Shown here one piece after another: positions 1 to 7,068 of a stretch of DNA of 16,482 nt (its first letter is position 1; every line of letters starts with the position of its first letter). Source of the DNA: Patescibacteria group bacterium (GTDB taxonomy: Bacteria > Patescibacteriota > Patescibacteriia > S139-126); NCBI GenBank assembly GCA_015485755.1, contig WFTD01000107.1, positions 1-16,482 on the forward strand, read 5' to 3'. The notes below the pieces were generated by a model, which searched no databases, was not told the DNA's origin, and saw only the letters and a program-made list of their open reading frames with translations. The translations under genes and the position numbers were made by a program.

Positions 1-977
1 AGACAGGACAAAAAGGGGCCGTCCACTTCAGCAAACTTCAACCTGCCTGTCATAATTGACAGCAAATCAGCATCGCTTAACTGGCGGATGCGGACAACTT
101 GCCTGCGTTTACGCCAAATATGAAAACCAGCCCTTAAAAACCCTCCATAACTTTTTATCTTCCATTTTAACCATCCCGTAAACAACGCATAAAACAATAA
201 ACTTAATTCAGTGGCGATAAACATTGGCAAAATAGCAACAATAGTCAAAAACTTATAATATGAAAATAGCATAATCAATCGATTGCGTTCTGAATAATAA
301 AACTTTTTAGTGCCAAAAGAAAAAGAATATTTGTGCCAAACTTTAGCATCTGGCGCCAAATAATTTTTAAATCCAGCCAAACGAGAACGGACGCTCAAAT
401 CAACATCCTCGTGATACATAAAATAATAATCGTCAAACACCCCTATTTTATCAACTAACTCCCTGCTAAACAGGCAAGCGCTGCCCGAAGCAACTGGAAC
501 CTCTTGAATGGATAAAAATTGGCTGCTCAATTTTTTATAACCGCCCGACCACGAAAACCCCAAAAAATGCAAAGGATTGCCAATTGTATTCACCCGATAA
601 GGCTCATGCCAAAATAAAACCTTGCTTTGAATTAACCCCGGCTTATCAACCTTCTCAACTGTAATTAACATATTCTTAAGCCAGTCAATGTCAGCTTCCA
701 TGTCTGGGTTCAAAACAATAAAATAATCAAATCCTTGTTTGTAAGCCCATTCAATGCCAACATTATTCCCGCCAGCGTACCCCAAATTTTTATCCAACTC
801 TATCAAATGGACTTGAGGAAAATTTTTGACCACCTCTACTGTTTTGTCGGTTGAATTATTGTCCACAATCACAACTTGAAACTCCCCCTGGTAACTTTGG
901 CGCAATACTGATTTTAGACAAGGAAAAATTTCCTCTTCATTATTGTAAGTCAAGATAATAACAGCCACCTTACTCAT
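1..977 (-). CDS. GT2 glycosyltransferase, rhamnosyltransferase-like (3' end outside window)
   Basis: I translated this by hand. The frame stays open from the ATG at 977 to base 1, giving at least 325 residues with no stop, so the C-terminus is missing. It resembles GT-A fold family 2 enzymes of the WbbL/rhamnosyltransferase group, which transfer a nucleotide-sugar residue to a growing surface glycan at the cytoplasmic membrane face. Visible motifs are VDNNSTDKT (residues 38-46, nucleotide binding), NLGYAGGNN (64-72), NPDM (90-93, metal-binding DXD equivalent) and HEDVDLSVR (189-197, catalytic-base region). A hydrophobic stretch at about 241-269 could be a membrane anchor. The start overlaps the DUF2304 stop by 8 nt (ATGAGTAA), which suggests translational coupling. 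It is the last visible gene of the 3052-to-1 operon. Acceptor and sugar cannot be read from the sequence. Confidence 0.88.
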   Translation of the reverse strand, partial: MSKVAVIILTYNNEEEIFPCLKSVLRQSYQGEFQVVIVDNNSTDKTVEVVKNFPQVHLIELDKNLGYAGGNNVGIEWAYKQGFDYFIVLNPDMEADIDWLKNMLITVEKVDKPGLIQSKVLFWHEPYRVNTIGNPLHFLGFSWSGGYKKLSSQFLSIQEVPVASGSACLFSRELVDKIGVFDDYYFMYHEDVDLSVRSRLAGFKNYLAPDAKVWHKYSFSFGTKKFYYSERNRLIMLFSYYKFLTIVAILPMFIATELSLLFYALFTGWLKWKIKSYGGFLRAGFHIWRKRRQVVRIRQLSDADLLSIMTGRLKFAEVDGPFLSC

Positions 978-1329
978 CTCGCTTTGGTAAATTATCTTGC
1001 TTGGTTTCTGAGATAGCAATATGACGAATAATCTTTGTTTGATTTTTTTCAATCCTGTCCAACTTAGCTATAATTCTAAAAATAGCATAATACAAAATTG
1101 GCACTGACACATATACAGCCAAATCCACCCCCCGACCGCTGGCAATGCCCAATGTCTGAGCAATAAAATCAGTTGTACGCGGCCATAAAGTTATAAAGAT
1201 AACCGATAACCAAAACAGCAACCACAAAACAAACACCCGCTCACTCAGTTCATTCTGCTTATAGCGCTTTCTGGCTTTAAGTAAAACAAAAATAGAAAAA
1301 ATGATGATTAAAAATTGTAAAACCCGCAT
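970..1329 (-). CDS. DUF2304 family small membrane protein
   Basis: A 119-aa protein with three hydrophobic segments at about residues 2-18, 32-49 and 70-86. The family-typical stretch W-P-x(3)-D-x-IA-x(2)-LGI-x(2)-GRGVDL spans 49-70, and a charged, probably cytoplasmic helix follows (LDRIEKNQTKIIRHIAI, about 90-106). This matches DUF2304 (PF10066). Members often sit directly beside a DPM1-like GT2, and the same pairing occurs here: only 3 bp separate it from the upstream glycosyltransferase stop. I infer that it anchors or regulates that transferase, or helps with polyprenyl-phosphate-sugar handling; no catalytic motif is visible. Its stop overlaps the start of the next glycosyltransferase by 8 nt. 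Confidence 0.88.
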   Translation of the reverse strand: MRVLQFLIIIFSIFVLLKARKRYKQNELSERVFVLWLLFWLSVIFITLWPRTTDFIAQTLGIASGRGVDLAVYVSVPILYYAIFRIIAKLDRIEKNQTKIIRHIAISETKQDNLPKRDE

Positions 1330-1332
1330 ATA

Positions 1333-1998
1333 TTATTTTAATATTTTACCCAAAATTAAATCACGCAAAATTTTCAAACCTCCTTTAATTGACTGACCAT
1401 AGTGGTGGTACACTATGGTAACTGGTATTTCCTCAAAAGGCAGATTATACCTTCTTACTTGCTCCACAATTTCAGTATTATGAGCCATGCCGTCATAACT
1501 TATTTTAATTTTATCCAAAGCCCGAGCAGATAGCACCCGAAAACCATTATGGGCGTCAGACAGCCATACTCCGGTAAAAAAGAAATTTATCAATTTTGAT
1601 ACCGGCAATAAAATATTCTTTTTAGTCCAAGGAATAGATGAATTCCCTCCCAAAAAACGAGACCCAAAAACCACATCAACCTTACCGCTGGAAATAAGGT
1701 TAAGGGCTTGACTAATATCAGCCGCTTGCATTTGTCCATCGCCATCAAAATGAACTACCGCATCAGCCCCCAACATTTGAGCTAGATCATTGCCGGTTTG
1801 CAAAGCCGCGCCCATCCCCCTATTGACTAAATGACTGACAACAACAACGCCTGCCTGTTTGGCAATTTCGGCTGTATTATCAACTGAACCGTCATTTACA
1901 ACAATAATGTTGTTATAACCATGACGGCGCAAATCTTCAATAACCGACAAAATGCGTTGAGATTCATTATAAGCAGGGACAACAATAAAAACTTTCAT
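1333..1998 (-). CDS. DPM1-like family 2 glycosyltransferase (polyprenyl-phosphate sugar synthase type)
   Basis: A 221-aa soluble GT-A domain without the C-terminal membrane helices seen in GtrB/ArnC-type enzymes. Motifs run in order: PAYNE (8-12), VNDGSVDNT (34-42), NRGMGAA (59-65), FDGDGQ (84-89, with the DXD metal site D85-D87), GSRF (112-115), and DAHNGFRVL (148-156), typical of the DPM1 branch. Family members move a sugar from a nucleotide donor to polyprenyl phosphate on the inner membrane face, giving a lipid-linked donor for later glycosylation. The sugar cannot be told from the sequence. An AAGGG-type Shine-Dalgarno lies about 8 nt before the ATG, one of few in this window. The epimerase gene ends 22 bp upstream and DUF2304 starts 3 bp downstream, so it is clearly within the operon. 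Confidence 0.9.
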   Translation of the reverse strand: MKVFIVVPAYNESQRILSVIEDLRRHGYNNIIVVNDGSVDNTAEIAKQAGVVVVSHLVNRGMGAALQTGNDLAQMLGADAVVHFDGDGQMQAADISQALNLISSGKVDVVFGSRFLGGNSSIPWTKKNILLPVSKLINFFFTGVWLSDAHNGFRVLSARALDKIKISYDGMAHNTEIVEQVRRYNLPFEEIPVTIVYHHYGQSIKGGLKILRDLILGKILK

Positions 1999-2020
1999 AA
2001 GTTATGCCCTTCTTGGCAAG

Positions 2021-3052
2021 TTAAGTTAATTTCAATAAATCTTTTTGCGCTTTCATATAATCAATTGTCTTGCTTAAGCCAGTCTGCAAATCAATCAAAG
2101 GAAACCAGCCCAAAATATCCTTGGCTCTAGTAATATCAGGCAAACCATGCTTAACAATAAAAGGCGGAGAGTCTTCATAGGTAATTTTAGAAGAAGATCC
2201 AGTTAAAGAAATTATAATTTTTGCTGCCTCTTCTATCTCCACTTCTTTAGGATAGCCAAAATTCAATACGCCGCCATAATCAGCCTGCATATATTTTATT
2301 AATCCTTCAACCAAATCTGTTACATATAAAAACGATGTGGTTTTGCCTGGTTCTCCATAAATAACCAAATCCTCATTGCGCAAAGCCGCTCTAATCATAT
2401 CAGGAATAAGTCGAGCATCATCAAATCTCATCCTTGGGCCGTAAGTCTGAAAAATCCTGGCAATCTTAGTCTGGATGCCGTGATATTCGCCATAGTTATA
2501 AGTCAGACACTCAGCAAAACGCTTGCCTTCATTATAAGCGCTGCGCGGACCAATTGGACTGACATACCCCCAATAATCCTCTTTAAAAAACTTCATTTTT
2601 GCCAAAGGCTCACCATACACCGAAGAGGTAGAGACATGCAAAAATTTAGCTTTATACCTAACTGCTATTTCCAACATATTGCGAGTTCCATGAGAATTGG
2701 TAAGCAAAGTCTCAAGTGGCAATTCCTTATACTCTCGGTAAGATGTTGGGCAAGCTAAATTATACACCTCCTGCAGTCCTAATGTTTGTAAATTCAAAGA
2801 TTTGAGCTCTGGCAAACTCTCCAAATCAATTGGATCAACAATATCATGCTTAATAAAATGAAAATTGGGCAACTGCAATAAGAATTCAATGTTCATTCTT
2901 GTGCCAGTGATAAAATTGTCCAAACAAATAACTTGGTGCCCTTGCCTAACCAACTCTTCGCATAAGTGGGAGCCAATAAATCCAGCCCCACCGCTGATTA
3001 AAATATTCTTTTTGGGCTGATCATTGTTGTTTTTATTTACCTTACTGTCCAT
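2021..3052 (-). CDS. UDP-glucuronate decarboxylase-like NAD-dependent epimerase/dehydratase
   Basis: A 343-aa extended short-chain dehydrogenase/reductase. The Rossmann motif GGAGFIG is at 21-27, followed by the acidic residue that binds the NAD ribose (LDNF, 44-47). NLACPTSY (98-105), STSSVYGEP (141-149), YWGYVSPIGPRSAY (160-173) and the catalytic Y173-x3-K177 follow. The segments around YWG-x-V-x-PIGPRSxYxEGKR and ARIFQTYGPRM closely match UDP-xylose synthase/UDP-glucuronate decarboxylase, which makes UDP-xylose from UDP-glucuronate. A related C4/C6 epimerase or dehydratase remains possible. An N-terminal extension of about 15 charged residues precedes the Rossmann strand. It is the first gene of the glycan operon, downstream of the terminator at 3105-3135. 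No Shine-Dalgarno is visible, and no convincing promoter could be chosen in the AT-rich 3053-3104 gap. Confidence 0.85.
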   Translation of the reverse strand: MDSKVNKNNNDQPKKNILISGGAGFIGSHLCEELVRQGHQVICLDNFITGTRMNIEFLLQLPNFHFIKHDIVDPIDLESLPELKSLNLQTLGLQEVYNLACPTSYREYKELPLETLLTNSHGTRNMLEIAVRYKAKFLHVSTSSVYGEPLAKMKFFKEDYWGYVSPIGPRSAYNEGKRFAECLTYNYGEYHGIQTKIARIFQTYGPRMRFDDARLIPDMIRAALRNEDLVIYGEPGKTTSFLYVTDLVEGLIKYMQADYGGVLNFGYPKEVEIEEAAKIIISLTGSSSKITYEDSPPFIVKHGLPDITRAKDILGWFPLIDLQTGLSKTIDYMKAQKDLLKLT

Positions 3053-3104
3053 AATTTTTCTGATTATCTATATAATTTAGTTTATCATAAAAATAAGCAA
3101 AAGC

Positions 3105-3135
3105 AAAAAACACCCCGCCTTTTGGGGTGTTTTTT
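3105..3135. terminator. Bidirectional intrinsic terminator
   Basis: The arms AAAAAACACCCC (3105-3116) and GGGGTGTTTTTT (3124-3135) pair perfectly around a 7-nt loop. The G/C core is flanked by an A-run on one side and a T-run on the other, so it can end transcription in either direction. On the minus strand it closes the CAP-domain gene transcript and insulates the glycan operon. Confidence 0.9.
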
Positions 3136-3148
3136 GTATCAATTAAAA

Positions 3149-4756
3149 TTAATAAATGATCACTGTGGGTAAATTTTCCAAAATGTGGAAACGAGTCAAA
3201 AGTAAAGCTCCGCTCAAAATAATTATTGCAATGGTTTGCATAATAACATGGCCGTGTTGAACGTGGGGATGGACTAAAACATTTATCACCAACAAAATAA
3301 ACATCACTACCATAAATACTAAGAAGAAATAACGGCTAAACAAAATCACATAATCTACCAAACTTAAATCCTTTTCAGCAGTAGTTATGGTGGCTACAAC
3401 CAATCTGTCACTACTATCAAATTGAGGAGGAGGCAAAAATTCTTTGGCCAATTTTTGCGATGGTTGTTGATTTTCCTCCTTTACCAAAGTTTCGCTGCCG
3501 CTTACCCCATCTGATGCTGACCGACTAACATCAAGGTTAACTCTAGCAACTCCTGCCTGCAAAAAAGCTGTTGCCACCGGCTGGCTAGAAACGGCGTCAG
3601 CCTGAGGCGTCTGAGAGGAGTCTTGCTCGGCCAATTTTTTATCGCTAACAGATTCTGTTGAATCTGGCAAGTTCGGTCTGGTTGGTGTATCTATGTTTTT
3701 TTTCTCTTCCTTGCTTTTTTGGGCGGGTATCTCTGCTGAAGTTGGCTCTGTTGGTGATGATTTACTGCTGGCACTATCTGTTTGATCGGGTGGCAAGTTT
3801 TCTTTCTCCACTCCAGCTACCTGAGTGGTCTGCTCTTGGTTATTTGCTTGTTCTGGAGCTGGAGGCTGAGATGATACGTCCTGTTTTTCCTGATTGGCAT
3901 TTGTTGTAGCCGCTGCAAGCTGCGGTCCGACTGCCTGACGGCCACCAAAAAATTGTACCAACACTGTTGTTTCCCGACCATCAATAATACCAGTAGCCAC
4001 ACCAATGCCAATATCGCGATATTTTGGGTTAGTAACATTTTTCCAGTGGCTGGGTGATTTTTTAAAAGCCAAATGAATCACTTCAGCAGTGGTAAAATCC
4101 ATTGCTAGATTCTCTCCCATATAAATAAAAGGATACCTACCCCGATCAATCCATTCCCATGGTTTTTTTCCATCTGGACCAATGTGAGCAAAATAACCCT
4201 TGGCTACCATATCATTAGCTTTGGCTTGGGCTGCCTGAGCCAATACTTCATTATAAGCTAACTCTGGCAAGCCTAGTTCTGCCCGGCTTTGATTGGTTAG
4301 CACAAACAATTCATCTGCCACTTGCTGGGATAATTTAGCTGGGTTGGGATAAGTAAAAAACAAAAATCCTACTACCAATAATTTGATAGCAATCAAAACA
4401 ACGGCATAAAATTTTAACCATTTAGCTGAGAGGGCTTTGGGTTTATGCTGATTGCCTGAATGAGGTATAAACAAGTCATGCAAATGTTTGAAGGTTTTTT
4501 TGAGCTTACTTTCTTCTTGCTGCCAGTGGTGATAAAGCATTTTATACTCTTTTTCAATCAACTCTACCCACTCTTTGGAAAAATGGGAAAAATCAGGCTT
4601 AAACTTAGACTGTTTGTCAGAGTTTGTTTTTGCCCTATCTTTGTCTTTGTTCTTATCCTTTTCTTTATTTTTCTTCATCCAAGCAAAAGTTATACTGGCA
4701 AGCAATAATGCCGCTATTATACTGATTATATTGTTTGATCTCCTCTTTTTTGCCAT
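3149..4756 (-). CDS. Membrane-anchored CAP/SCP-domain protein with C-terminal membrane hairpin
   Basis: A 535-aa protein. In order it has a hydrophobic segment (9-26), a highly charged Lys/Asp/Glu stretch (27-110), a second hydrophobic helix (about 114-135), a CAP domain (COG2340/PF00188, about 144-272), a long Pro/Ser/Thr/Gln/Glu low-complexity linker (about 275-450) and two C-terminal membrane segments (about 467-493 and 506-521). CAP hallmarks are YFAH (188-191), PDGKKPWEW (194-202), GENLA (214-218) and SPSHWKNVTNPKY (234-246). Bacterial CAP proteins are secreted or surface proteins of mostly unknown biochemistry; some are proposed to bind lipids or act on the wall. The helix before the domain and the hairpin after it would hold the domain near the membrane outer face. 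It is a single-gene unit between its own promoter (4776-4804) and the terminator at 3105-3135. Confidence 0.88.
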   Translation of the reverse strand: MAKKRRSNNIISIIAALLLASITFAWMKKNKEKDKNKDKDRAKTNSDKQSKFKPDFSHFSKEWVELIEKEYKMLYHHWQQEESKLKKTFKHLHDLFIPHSGNQHKPKALSAKWLKFYAVVLIAIKLLVVGFLFFTYPNPAKLSQQVADELFVLTNQSRAELGLPELAYNEVLAQAAQAKANDMVAKGYFAHIGPDGKKPWEWIDRGRYPFIYMGENLAMDFTTAEVIHLAFKKSPSHWKNVTNPKYRDIGIGVATGIIDGRETTVLVQFFGGRQAVGPQLAAATTNANQEKQDVSSQPPAPEQANNQEQTTQVAGVEKENLPPDQTDSASSKSSPTEPTSAEIPAQKSKEEKKNIDTPTRPNLPDSTESVSDKKLAEQDSSQTPQADAVSSQPVATAFLQAGVARVNLDVSRSASDGVSGSETLVKEENQQPSQKLAKEFLPPPQFDSSDRLVVATITTAEKDLSLVDYVILFSRYFFLVFMVVMFILLVINVLVHPHVQHGHVIMQTIAIIILSGALLLTRFHILENLPTVIIY

Positions 4757-4775
4757 GTAATATTTTAAACACTAA

Positions 4776-4804
4776 ACTATAGCATATTATAACATTTTTG
4801 TCAA
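4776..4804 (-). promoter_or_regulatory. Sigma70-type promoter of the CAP-domain gene
   Basis: On the minus strand there is a perfect -35 TTGACA (4799-4804), a 17-bp spacer and -10 TATAGT (4776-4781) preceded by TGC, which is an extended -10 (TGnTATAGT). It is the closest to consensus in the window. It ends only 20 bp before the CAP start codon, so the 5' leader would be about 13 nt and no Shine-Dalgarno is visible. The -35 lies directly after the stop codon of the 546-aa gene. Confidence 0.8.
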
Positions 4805-4806
4805 TA

Positions 4807-6447
4807 CTAAAAAAGTTCTTCCCTTTTTTCCTTAACATAACCAGTCCATTGATCCACTACATCCAAAATAACTTTAAAAGGAGCTTCAATAACAAAATCA
4901 AACAAAATAACAAAGAAATTTACTCGCGATAAATTAAGAGACAGCCATCTCCCAAACTGAATAATGGGCAAAGTAATAAAATCTTTCAAAAAAGTAAACA
5001 AATTATCTTTCCTTTCAATAATATGCAGCTCGCGCGCTGACTGGGAAATGCGAATACCAAAAAAAGAAACTAAACACATAAAAAATATAAAAATAACGAT
5101 ACTGGCAATATTAAAACCTAAGCGGTGCAGACCATAAATTATCAAACCAAAAATAACAGAAAAAAGGACCAAGTACATAACAGCGAAAGCCCTGCTCATA
5201 AAAACAGAGCGGCGGAACGGCTTTTTTATCTTATGGATAACTCTTCTCTCTTCCAATTGATATGATATCTCCTTAACTCCTTGAACAATTTTATCAGTAT
5301 TCTTTTTGCCTGGTACGCGGATAAACATCCCAATAGTAAACATCAAAAACGGCGGAAATACTACATTAACCCCCAGAGAAAAATAATTAACAGTCCTTTC
5401 CAACAGCAAATCAAGAGGGAACTCCAAAATAATCGCCAATGTCATTTTAGTAATGAACAAATAAATTATACTGCGGACAATACTGCGGCGCAGTTTTATT
5501 TTAGAACGACGATAACGTTTTTTAGCCGCTTCCCTAACTTTCTCCTCCAACAAAACCGGATCCTTCCATATATCCAGGGCGGCATCGGGATCCTCGGAAA
5601 TTATATCGCGGATAATCAAAAAAATAACATTATATTTGCGCAATACCCGCATATACATCTGGTTGAGCGGATGGCTCAACTGGCCTAAAATCTGATTGCG
5701 CAAAACATCAATTTGCTGGGCAATGCGGATTAAATCTTCTTCTCTGGCTTTGTGCCAATTGGGCAAATAAAGCTGCCATAAATAAAAATGGATACGGGCG
5801 GCATCAGCTTTTATTAATGACCTTAAAATGGCAATATAAAGCTGAACTTTTTTTTCTACTTCAGAGTAATTACCTTCTACGACAATATCCTTGCTTACCG
5901 CCTGATACATACATTCAACCAAAGCATCATCAACTGATTTATCAACAAACAAATCATCCAGCTCAATTGCCAACATCTTGATGAGAAAATCAAAAATTTC
6001 AACCTTCTCCTCTTTTTCCTTGTAATGACCAATTATATCTATAAGTCTAATATAGCGATCAATAACAATCTCTGCCTCGCCAATGATGCTTTCTGGCAAG
6101 GTATTATTAGGCAAATATCCAGCCCGAATTAAATCATAAACCAACGGTCTTGCTATTACCTTGCCTGAGCGGTTTGCCAATGTCATCGTCCGTTGCAAAT
6201 TGCGCAAAATCGCCCGCTCCCGCAATAAATGATCGTCTTGATAATCAACTGCGTTACGAAGTTTTTCATACCAAAAAGACAACTTGGAGATCATCTCATT
6301 TAAGCGAATACGGCTGTCTTCCGGCGGCAAACTCTTGTGGACTTGAGCTTGATACGCTTTAATTAGTTTAACCAAAGGAGGAAACAAAACATAAACTTGC
6401 TTTGCTTTTGGTTCGCTCTTTTTTTCTGTAATAATAAAATTTGACAT
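4807..6447 (-). CDS. Conserved-looking multi-pass membrane protein of unknown function
   Basis: A 546-aa protein I do not recognise as a named family. Residues 1-315 look cytoplasmic and mainly helical, rich in Leu/Ile/Glu/Lys/Arg, with many Asp/Glu patches (for example ELDDLFVDKSVDDA, 162-175). A basic segment at about 310-325 (KKRYRRSKIKLRR) precedes hydrophobic segments at about 326-349, 357-377, 420-440 and 445-465, and a shorter one at about 509-526. The second pair is separated from the first by a charged loop (378-418) containing KKNTDKI and KIKKPFRR. The tail is charged. Positive residues flank the membrane segments, as expected for a polytopic inner-membrane protein. It has its own candidate promoter (6466-6494) and ends next to the CAP promoter. 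The arrangement of a helical cytosolic region plus membrane bundle suggests a scaffold or channel-like role, but that is speculation. Confidence 0.85.
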   Translation of the reverse strand: MSNFIITEKKSEPKAKQVYVLFPPLVKLIKAYQAQVHKSLPPEDSRIRLNEMISKLSFWYEKLRNAVDYQDDHLLRERAILRNLQRTMTLANRSGKVIARPLVYDLIRAGYLPNNTLPESIIGEAEIVIDRYIRLIDIIGHYKEKEEKVEIFDFLIKMLAIELDDLFVDKSVDDALVECMYQAVSKDIVVEGNYSEVEKKVQLYIAILRSLIKADAARIHFYLWQLYLPNWHKAREEDLIRIAQQIDVLRNQILGQLSHPLNQMYMRVLRKYNVIFLIIRDIISEDPDAALDIWKDPVLLEEKVREAAKKRYRRSKIKLRRSIVRSIIYLFITKMTLAIILEFPLDLLLERTVNYFSLGVNVVFPPFLMFTIGMFIRVPGKKNTDKIVQGVKEISYQLEERRVIHKIKKPFRRSVFMSRAFAVMYLVLFSVIFGLIIYGLHRLGFNIASIVIFIFFMCLVSFFGIRISQSARELHIIERKDNLFTFLKDFITLPIIQFGRWLSLNLSRVNFFVILFDFVIEAPFKVILDVVDQWTGYVKEKREELF

Positions 6448-6465
6448 AAAATTTTCTTTATTTTA

Positions 6466-6494
6466 ATTCTACCCAAAAAACACTAGAGAAGCAA
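6466..6494 (-). promoter_or_regulatory. Candidate promoter of the 546-aa membrane protein gene
   Basis: On the minus strand, -35 TTGCTT (6489-6494), a 17-bp spacer and -10 TAGAAT (6466-6471) lie just upstream of the ATG at 6447, predicting a leader of about 12 nt. It sits downstream of the 6527-6568 terminator, so the gene would be transcribed independently of tRNA-Gln. Confidence 0.6.
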
Positions 6495-6526
6495 GGTAAA
6501 AAAATTAGGAATAACTTTATCTTACT

Positions 6527-6568
6527 AGCAAAAAACCCTCTCCAAATAAATAGAGAGGGTTTTTTGCT
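6527..6568. terminator. Bidirectional terminator at the tRNA-Gln 3' end
   Basis: A perfect 16-bp inverted repeat: AGCAAAAAACCCTCTC (6527-6542) and its complement (6553-6568) around a 10-nt A-rich loop. Each arm carries a six-base A or T run outside a GAGAGGG core, so it works in both directions. The outermost base pair already uses the A of the tRNA CCA end at 6568, so the terminator is fused directly to the tRNA. Confidence 0.92.
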
Positions 6569-6641
6569 GGCTCGGGGACCAGGATTCGAACCTGGATTAA
6601 CGGCTCCAAAGGCCGCTGTCCTACCATTAGACGATCCCCGA
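6568..6641 (-). tRNA. tRNA-Gln (anticodon UUG)
   Basis: A full cloverleaf can be drawn on the minus strand. The acceptor stem TCGGGGA/TCCCCGA keeps the U1-A72 pair and G73 discriminator characteristic of tRNA-Gln, with an encoded CCA (6570-6568). The D arm is GTC-TAATGGTAG-GAC, the anticodon stem is GCGGC/GCCGT with loop CTTTGGA (anticodon TTG), and the T arm is CCAGG-TTCGAAT-CCTGG. It lies 7 nt after the stop of the GIY-YIG gene and ends in the terminator at 6527-6568. No clear promoter lies immediately upstream, so it may depend on the promoter at 7120-7148, beyond the broken copy. Confidence 0.95.
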
Positions 6642-6651
6642 ATACAAACTA
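6581..6651 (-). repeat. Direct repeat copy A: tRNA-Gln plus 10 bp of 5' flank
   Basis: This 71-bp segment recurs at 6931-7088. When the extra blocks there (6939-6978, 7003-7027 and 7048-7069) are removed, exactly 71 bp remain and they match with one difference (A at 6644, G at 7081), outside the tRNA. The copies are offset by 437 bp and enclose the GIY-YIG gene. Confidence 0.93.
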
Positions 6652-6912
6652 GATAATATCAAACTTTGTAAATAAATCTTTCAATTGCTGTTTTAATAAC
6701 CTTTTACCTTCAGTTGTTTTTAAAAATTTCTCTCTTCTTTGTGCATCTTCCTTTAGCAGATAAGCCTCATAGTAAATTAATCTTACTGGCAATCTTTTGC
6801 TAGTAAAAGTAACATTACCTTTTTTATGTTCCTCCAATCTCCTCTTTAGATTGCTCGTATAACCAGTATATATTTGTCCATTACTCAAAAGTAATATATA
6901 TAAATAATACAT
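6649..6912 (-). CDS. Small GIY-YIG nuclease-family protein (COG2827/YhbQ-like)
   Basis: An 87-aa protein that is one complete GIY-YIG domain. The first motif is the LYI variant (4-6), the second is YTG (15-17), the helix has the conserved Arg (NLKRRLEEH, 21-29), and the family motif EDAQRREKFLKT (55-66) carries the likely metal-binding Glu at 61. Related small proteins are common in CPR genomes and belong to the UvrC/homing-endonuclease fold superfamily; the cellular role of this subgroup is not settled. AAGAGG lies only 2 nt before the ATG, an unusually short spacing. The gene lies exactly between two copies of tRNA-Gln: the upstream copy is cut off 18 bp before the start codon, and the TAG stop is inside the duplicated 5' flank of the intact tRNA. 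This suggests a mobile or selfish cassette, although the residues expected for activity are present in any case. Confidence 0.88.
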   Translation of the reverse strand: MYYLYILLLSNGQIYTGYTSNLKRRLEEHKKGNVTFTSKRLPVRLIYYEAYLLKEDAQRREKFLKTTEGKRLLKQQLKDLFTKFDII

Positions 6913-6938
6913 AACCTCTTAAAAAAATAAAGGATTCG

Positions 6939-6956
6939 CCACGTCATCCGACATGG
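6939..6956 (-). repeat. 18-bp hairpin element 1 (loop GGAT on minus strand)
   Basis: On the minus strand the unit is CCATGTC-GGAT-GACGTGG, a 7-bp stem with one G-T pair around a GNAT loop. The stem extends to 9 bp with the flanking CG pairs (6937-6958). It is the only one of the four units in this orientation and lies tail to tail with element 2 in the T-loop insertion. Confidence 0.85.
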
Positions 6957-6958
6957 CG

Positions 6959-6976
6959 CCCTGTCGAATGACAGGG
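6959..6976 (+). repeat. 18-bp hairpin element 2 (loop GAAT)
   Basis: CCCTGTC-GAAT-GACAGGG is a perfect 7-bp stem, extending to 9 bp with flanking CG (6957-6978). With element 1 it makes up the 40-bp insertion in the T loop of the broken tRNA-Gln. Confidence 0.88.
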
Positions 6977-7009
6977 CGAACCTGGATTAACGGCTCCAAA
7001 GGTCAAAGA

Positions 7010-7027
7010 TCCTATCGCATGATAGGA
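7010..7027 (+). repeat. 18-bp hairpin element 3 (loop GCAT)
   Basis: TCCTATC-GCAT-GATAGGA is a perfect 7-bp stem. Relative to the other elements both sides of the stem have changed together (G-C to A-T at the second inner pair). Seven more bases (7003-7009) complete the 25-bp insertion and resemble the neighbouring CAAAGG, a possible imperfect target duplication. Confidence 0.88.
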
Positions 7028-7050
7028 CCGCTGTCCTACCATTAGACTTG

Positions 7051-7068
7051 TCCTGTCGTATGACGGGA
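7051..7068 (+). repeat. 18-bp hairpin element 4 (loop GTAT)
   Basis: TCCTGTC-GTAT-GACGGGA is a 7-bp stem with one T-G pair, extended by an outer G-C pair (7050-7069). It lies in the 22-bp insertion just before the D stem. GAC on both sides of the insertion could be a 3-bp target duplication. Confidence 0.87.

Noticed and set aside
47..62. Palindrome CTGTCA-TAAT-TGACAG resembling the tRNA-Gln hairpins
   Set aside because: It lies inside the glycosyltransferase coding sequence, is 16 rather than 18 bp and lacks the TCGNATGA core, so chance is the simpler explanation.
3817..4038. 73-codon minus-strand frame inside the CAP gene
   Set aside because: It lies wholly within the CAP coding region in another frame, and the CAP domain motifs in the main frame are clear.
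4460..4760. Two plus-strand frames rich in Phe and Leu opposite the CAP gene start
   Set aside because: These are antisense products of the Lys/Asp-rich stretch of the CAP protein and overlap its promoter and start. There are no family features.
6649..6912. GIY-YIG gene as a group I intron homing endonuclease
   Set aside because: There is no intron core and the nearby tRNA is not split by it. The 87-aa single-domain form belongs to the YhbQ-like group rather than to intron-encoded enzymes with DNA-recognition domains.
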